Assembly (NCBI GenBank): GCA_030447865.1
Contig: JAUJOD010000001.1
Span: 248,001-312,000 of the forward strand
Reading direction: 5' to 3'
From: Nocardioidaceae bacterium
Lineage (GTDB): Bacteria; Actinomycetota; Actinomycetes; Propionibacteriales; Nocardioidaceae
Length of the DNA stretch: 64,000 nucleotides
Part shown: positions 61,356-64,000 of the stretch, piece by piece
Layout: the number at the start of each line of letters is the position of its first letter
Position numbering within the stretch: the first letter of the stretch is position 1
Translations under genes and position numbers: made by a program
Notes under the pieces: generated by a model
Seen by the model: the letters and a program-made list of their open reading frames with translations, nothing else
The model's database searches: none
Told to the model about the DNA's origin: nothing

Positions 61356-61655
61356 TCAGTACTTGAGCAGGCTGGCGTCGTCGACTGACGCCGAGCGACG
61401 GGTGCGGAAGATGGTCATGATGATCGCAAGACCGACAACCACCTCAGCGGCAGCCACCACCATCACGAAGAAGGCGGCGATCTGTCCGTCGAGGTTCCCG
61501 TGCTGGCGGGCGAAGGTGACGAACGCGAGGTTGCTGGCGTTGAGCATGAGCTCAACGCACATGAACACCACTATCGCGTTCCGGCGGACTAGCACGCCCA
61601 GCGTGCCGATGGAGAACAGCAACGCCGAGAGCACGAGGAAAGGCGTGGGGCTCAC
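61356..61655 (-). CDS. nuoK: NADH-quinone oxidoreductase subunit K
   Basis: The protein has 99 residues with three helices. The buried glutamates of the proton path are in [13 protein letters not shown] and [14 protein letters not shown]. The length is standard. It overlaps nuoJ by 4 bp. Confidence 0.96.
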   Translation of the reverse strand: MSPTPFLVLSALLFSIGTLGVLVRRNAIVVFMCVELMLNASNLAFVTFARQHGNLDGQIAAFFVMVVAAAEVVVGLAIIMTIFRTRRSASVDDASLLKY

Positions 61656-62422
61656 CGGTCACCACCGCCACGAAGCACGTTCGTCTCGTCGTCGACTCGA
61701 GCGATCGCCGCTCGGTCGGCTTCGACGTCGCGCACGGTGCCCCGAGCGCGCATGACCCGGGAGATCGAAAGCTCCGACGGGGTGCCGTCAGGCAACAGCG
61801 CCGGAGTGTCGACCGAGTTGTGGCGGGCGAACGTGCCCGGCCCCGGTAGCGGACCTGGGTGGACGCCGCGGTCGGCGTAGTCCCGCATCCGCTGCAGGGC
61901 CATGTCACGCTGGGTCGGCTTCGCCGACAGCCGTTCGCGGTGGGCGAGAACCATGGCGCCGACAGCGGCGGTGATGAGCAGCGCGCTCGTCACCTCGAAC
62001 GCGAAGACGTAGTTGCTGAACAGCAGTCGAGCAACTCCCGGCACGTTCCCGTCGATGTTGGCCTCGTCGAGCCCGACGACCGCGCCGACGGTGACTTGGG
62101 CGAGTCCGGCGACGAGGACGATCGCGAACAGCAGCCCCACGGCGATCGCGAGTAACCGTTGGCCGCGCAGCGTCTCGACCAACGAGTCCGAGGCGTCGAC
62201 GCCGACGAGCATCAGTACGAAGAGGAACAGCATCAGCACGGCACCGGTGTAGACGATGATCTGCACTGCGAACAGGAACGGCGCGTCCTGCGCGGCGTAC
62301 AGAATGGCCAGCGACACCATGACGACGGCCAGCATCAGCGCGGAGTGGACAGCCTTGCGCGACACCACCATGCCGAGCGCGCACACCACCATCAGCGGTG
62401 CGAGGATCCAGAACGCGATCAC
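61652..62422 (-). CDS. nuoJ: NADH-quinone oxidoreductase subunit J
   Basis: The protein has 256 residues. Five helices in the first roughly 165 residues include [19 protein letters not shown] (the pi-bulge helix). The C-terminal extension of about 90 hydrophilic residues is longer than in E. coli but usual for actinobacteria. It overlaps nuoI (ATGA) and nuoK. Confidence 0.95.
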   Translation of the reverse strand: MIAFWILAPLMVVCALGMVVSRKAVHSALMLAVVMVSLAILYAAQDAPFLFAVQIIVYTGAVLMLFLFVLMLVGVDASDSLVETLRGQRLLAIAVGLLFAIVLVAGLAQVTVGAVVGLDEANIDGNVPGVARLLFSNYVFAFEVTSALLITAAVGAMVLAHRERLSAKPTQRDMALQRMRDYADRGVHPGPLPGPGTFARHNSVDTPALLPDGTPSELSISRVMRARGTVRDVEADRAAIARVDDETNVLRGGGDR

Positions 62423-62967
62423 CGCGGCACCTGCCCGTCGCCGGCGTCGACCGTCGTCGTCTGCGCACCGCGGTAGTAGTCCGCCTCGGCACCGAGCCGC
62501 ATGTCGTGCGGTGGCTCCTCCATACCCGGCAGCAGCGGCGCCAGCAGGTCATGCTTCTCATAGATGAGGTCGGCGCGCGAGGAGTCGGCAAGCTCGTACT
62601 CGTTGGTCATCGTGAGCGCGCGGGTCGGGCAGGCCTCGATGCACAGCCCGCAAAGGATGCAGCGCAGGTAGTTGATCTGGTAGACCCGGCCGTAGCGCTC
62701 CCCGGGCGAGAACCGCTCGTCGGCGGTGTTGTCGCCGCCCTCGACGTAGATGGCGTCAGCGGGGCACGCCCACGCGCACAGCTCGCAGCCCACACACTTC
62801 TCCAGGCCGTCGGGCCACCGGTTGAGCTGGTGGCGGCCATGGAAGCGAGGGGCAGTCGGCCGCTTCTCGAACGGGTACTCCTCGGTGACGACCCGCTTGA
62901 ACATGGTGCGAAACGTGACGCCAAAGCCGGCGATCGGATCCCAGAACTGCTCCTTGACGCTAGCCAC
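62419..62967 (-). CDS. nuoI: NADH-quinone oxidoreductase subunit I
   Basis: The protein has 182 residues from GTG at 62965-62967, with AGGAGAG upstream; a longer open frame runs back into nuoH and is not used. Two 4Fe-4S motifs, C58/C61/C64/C68 ([12 protein letters not shown]) and C103/C106/C109/C113 ([12 protein letters not shown]), form clusters N6a and N6b. It overlaps nuoH by 8 bp. Confidence 0.96.
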   Translation of the reverse strand: MASVKEQFWDPIAGFGVTFRTMFKRVVTEEYPFEKRPTAPRFHGRHQLNRWPDGLEKCVGCELCAWACPADAIYVEGGDNTADERFSPGERYGRVYQINYLRCILCGLCIEACPTRALTMTNEYELADSSRADLIYEKHDLLAPLLPGMEEPPHDMRLGAEADYYRGAQTTTVDAGDGQVPR

Positions 62968-64000
62968 GGATGCTCTCCTGTTCCCGCACCGGCGGCACCG
63001 GATAGCCGCCGGCGAACGCGTCGTCGTCGGACCCCGTCCGCGCCGCCCGCTTCTCCGCCTTCTCCGCGGTGTCGTCGGAGTCGTCGTCGCCGACGAAGCT
63101 GAGCAGGACGACCACGAGCACGGCTGCCGCGGCTGCGCCGAGGAGATAGCGCTGGTCGATTGGCCCCTCGAGCGTGACGGCACGGACGGTTGCCACCAGG
63201 ATTGTCCAGATGAGCGCCCCGGGAATCAGCCACTTCCAGCCGAACTGCATGAACTGGTCGTAGCGCAACCGCGGCAGCGTGCCACGCAGCCACACGAAGA
63301 TGAACACGAAGAACATCACCTTGCCCAGGAACCACAGCACCGGCCAGTAACCGGAGTTGGCGCCGTCCCACAGCGACAGCGGCCAGGGCGCACGCCAGCC
63401 GCCCAGGAACATCGTGGTTGCCAGCATCGACACCGTCACCATGTTGATGTACTCGGCAAGGAAGAAGAACGCGAACTTGATCGAGGAGTACTCCGTGTGG
63501 AAACCGCCGACCAGCTCGCCCTCCGCCTCGGCAAGGTCGAACGGCGCCCGGTTGGTCTCGCCCACCATCGAGATCGTGTAGATCACGAACGACGGGAACA
63601 AGATGACGCCGAACCACCAGTCGCTTTGGGCCGCCACGATCCCCGACGTCGACATCGAGCCGGCGTACAGGAACACCGCGACCAGCGACAGGCCCATCGC
63701 CACCTCGTAGGAGATCACCTGAGCCGACGACCGCAGCGCACCGAGCAGCGAGTACGTCGATCCGGACGACCAGCCGGCGAGCACGATGCCGTAGACGCCG
63801 ATCGAGGCGATGGCGAGGATGTAGAGCACACCCACCGGCAGGTCGGTGAGCTGTAGCGGCGTGGTCACGTCGCTGAACGGGACGTCGACAACCGGACCGA
63901 ACGGGATGACTGCGACAGCCATGAAGGCGGGGATCGCCGCGAGCAGCGGCGCGGCGATGTAGATGACCTTGTCGGCCGCCCGGGGGACGATGTCTTCCTT
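62960..64000 (-). CDS. nuoH: NADH-quinone oxidoreductase subunit H (partial, N-terminus outside window)
   Basis: 347 codons are visible. The quinone-chamber loops [37 protein letters not shown] and [26 protein letters not shown] are intact. A hydrophilic C-terminal tail of about 50 residues ([19 protein letters not shown]) is typical of actinobacteria. The coding frame is open to the right window edge, and upstream nuo genes lie beyond it. Confidence 0.97.
   Translation of the reverse strand, partial: KEDIVPRAADKVIYIAAPLLAAIPAFMAVAVIPFGPVVDVPFSDVTTPLQLTDLPVGVLYILAIASIGVYGIVLAGWSSGSTYSLLGALRSSAQVISYEVAMGLSLVAVFLYAGSMSTSGIVAAQSDWWFGVILFPSFVIYTISMVGETNRAPFDLAEAEGELVGGFHTEYSSIKFAFFFLAEYINMVTVSMLATTMFLGGWRAPWPLSLWDGANSGYWPVLWFLGKVMFFVFIFVWLRGTLPRLRYDQFMQFGWKWLIPGALIWTILVATVRAVTLEGPIDQRYLLGAAAAAVLVVVLLSFVGDDDSDDTAEKAEKRAARTGSDDDAFAGGYPVPPVREQESIRG

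Overview
This is a 64 kb window from a high-GC Gram-positive chromosome. I place it in the Actinomycetota, probably near Propionibacteriales/Nocardioidaceae. The evidence is the gene order (tRNA-Trp-secE-nusG-rplK-rplA, tRNA-Thr-tRNA-Met-rpmG-hadA-hadB-murB, rplJ-rplL-rpoB-rpoC, rpsL-rpsG-fusA-tuf-rpsJ), frequent GTG/TTG starts, a SigE-type ECF factor, an F420-type LLM oxidoreductase, korAB and a menaquinone-type polyprenyl synthase beside a 14-subunit-type nuo operon. The genus-level placement is inference.

Layout. 1-6066 (minus): the S10 ribosomal operon, rpsJ through a truncated rplX. 6385-9153: a complete IS1-family-like insertion element, 2769 bp, with perfect 20-bp inverted repeats and an 8-bp target duplication (CGTTGACC). 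It carries three passenger genes besides the transposase: an Orc1/Cdc6-like AAA+ ATPase, a small basic KGG-repeat protein and a small membrane protein. It sits between tuf and rpsJ, 15 bp upstream of the predicted rpsJ promoter -35 box. 9301-13589 (minus): tuf, fusA, rpsG, rpsL, with a well-formed promoter and a long leader. 13910-20320 (minus): accessory genes (FAD monooxygenase, LtrA-like protein, RHH-like regulator with ATTAC repeats, small membrane proteins, a threonine-aldolase remnant, an ECF sigma factor with a membrane beta-propeller partner). 20427-29326 (minus): rpoC, rpoB, rplL, rplJ, with leader, promoters and terminators visible. 29862-30806 (plus): an APH-like phosphotransferase. 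30915-34206 (minus): an LppX/LprG-like lipoprotein, rplA, rplK, nusG, secE, tRNA-Trp.

34402-36770 (plus): aminotransferase and adenosine deaminase, the latter overlapping convergent murB by 111 bp. 36660-38960 (minus): murB, hadB, hadA, rpmG, tRNA-Met, tRNA-Thr. 39000-43298: VOC protein, AraC regulator, LLM oxidoreductase, tRNA-Tyr, YajQ and a VapBC45-like toxin-antitoxin pair. 43531-47655: alcohol dehydrogenase, an MMPL exporter and its divergent TetR regulator with a palindromic operator. 47704-50561: korA-korB. 50542-54367: secreted protein, M1-type peptidase, RarD permease and a frameshifted DUF3995 gene. 54372-64000 (minus): GNAT protein, polyprenyl diphosphate synthase and nuoN-M-L-K-J-I-H (nuoH runs off the window).

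Most of the window is information-processing and respiratory core. The most unusual item is the cargo-bearing IS1-like element. Its three inward genes (transposase, ATPase, KGG protein) each have a -10 box spaced for leaderless transcripts, an 18-bp near-identical repeat lies at two of these gene starts, and two of its genes take their stop codon from the terminal inverted repeats. A second item is a 25-bp sequence shared exactly by the leaders of the rpsJ and rpsL operons, with a weaker copy upstream of tRNA-Trp/secE.
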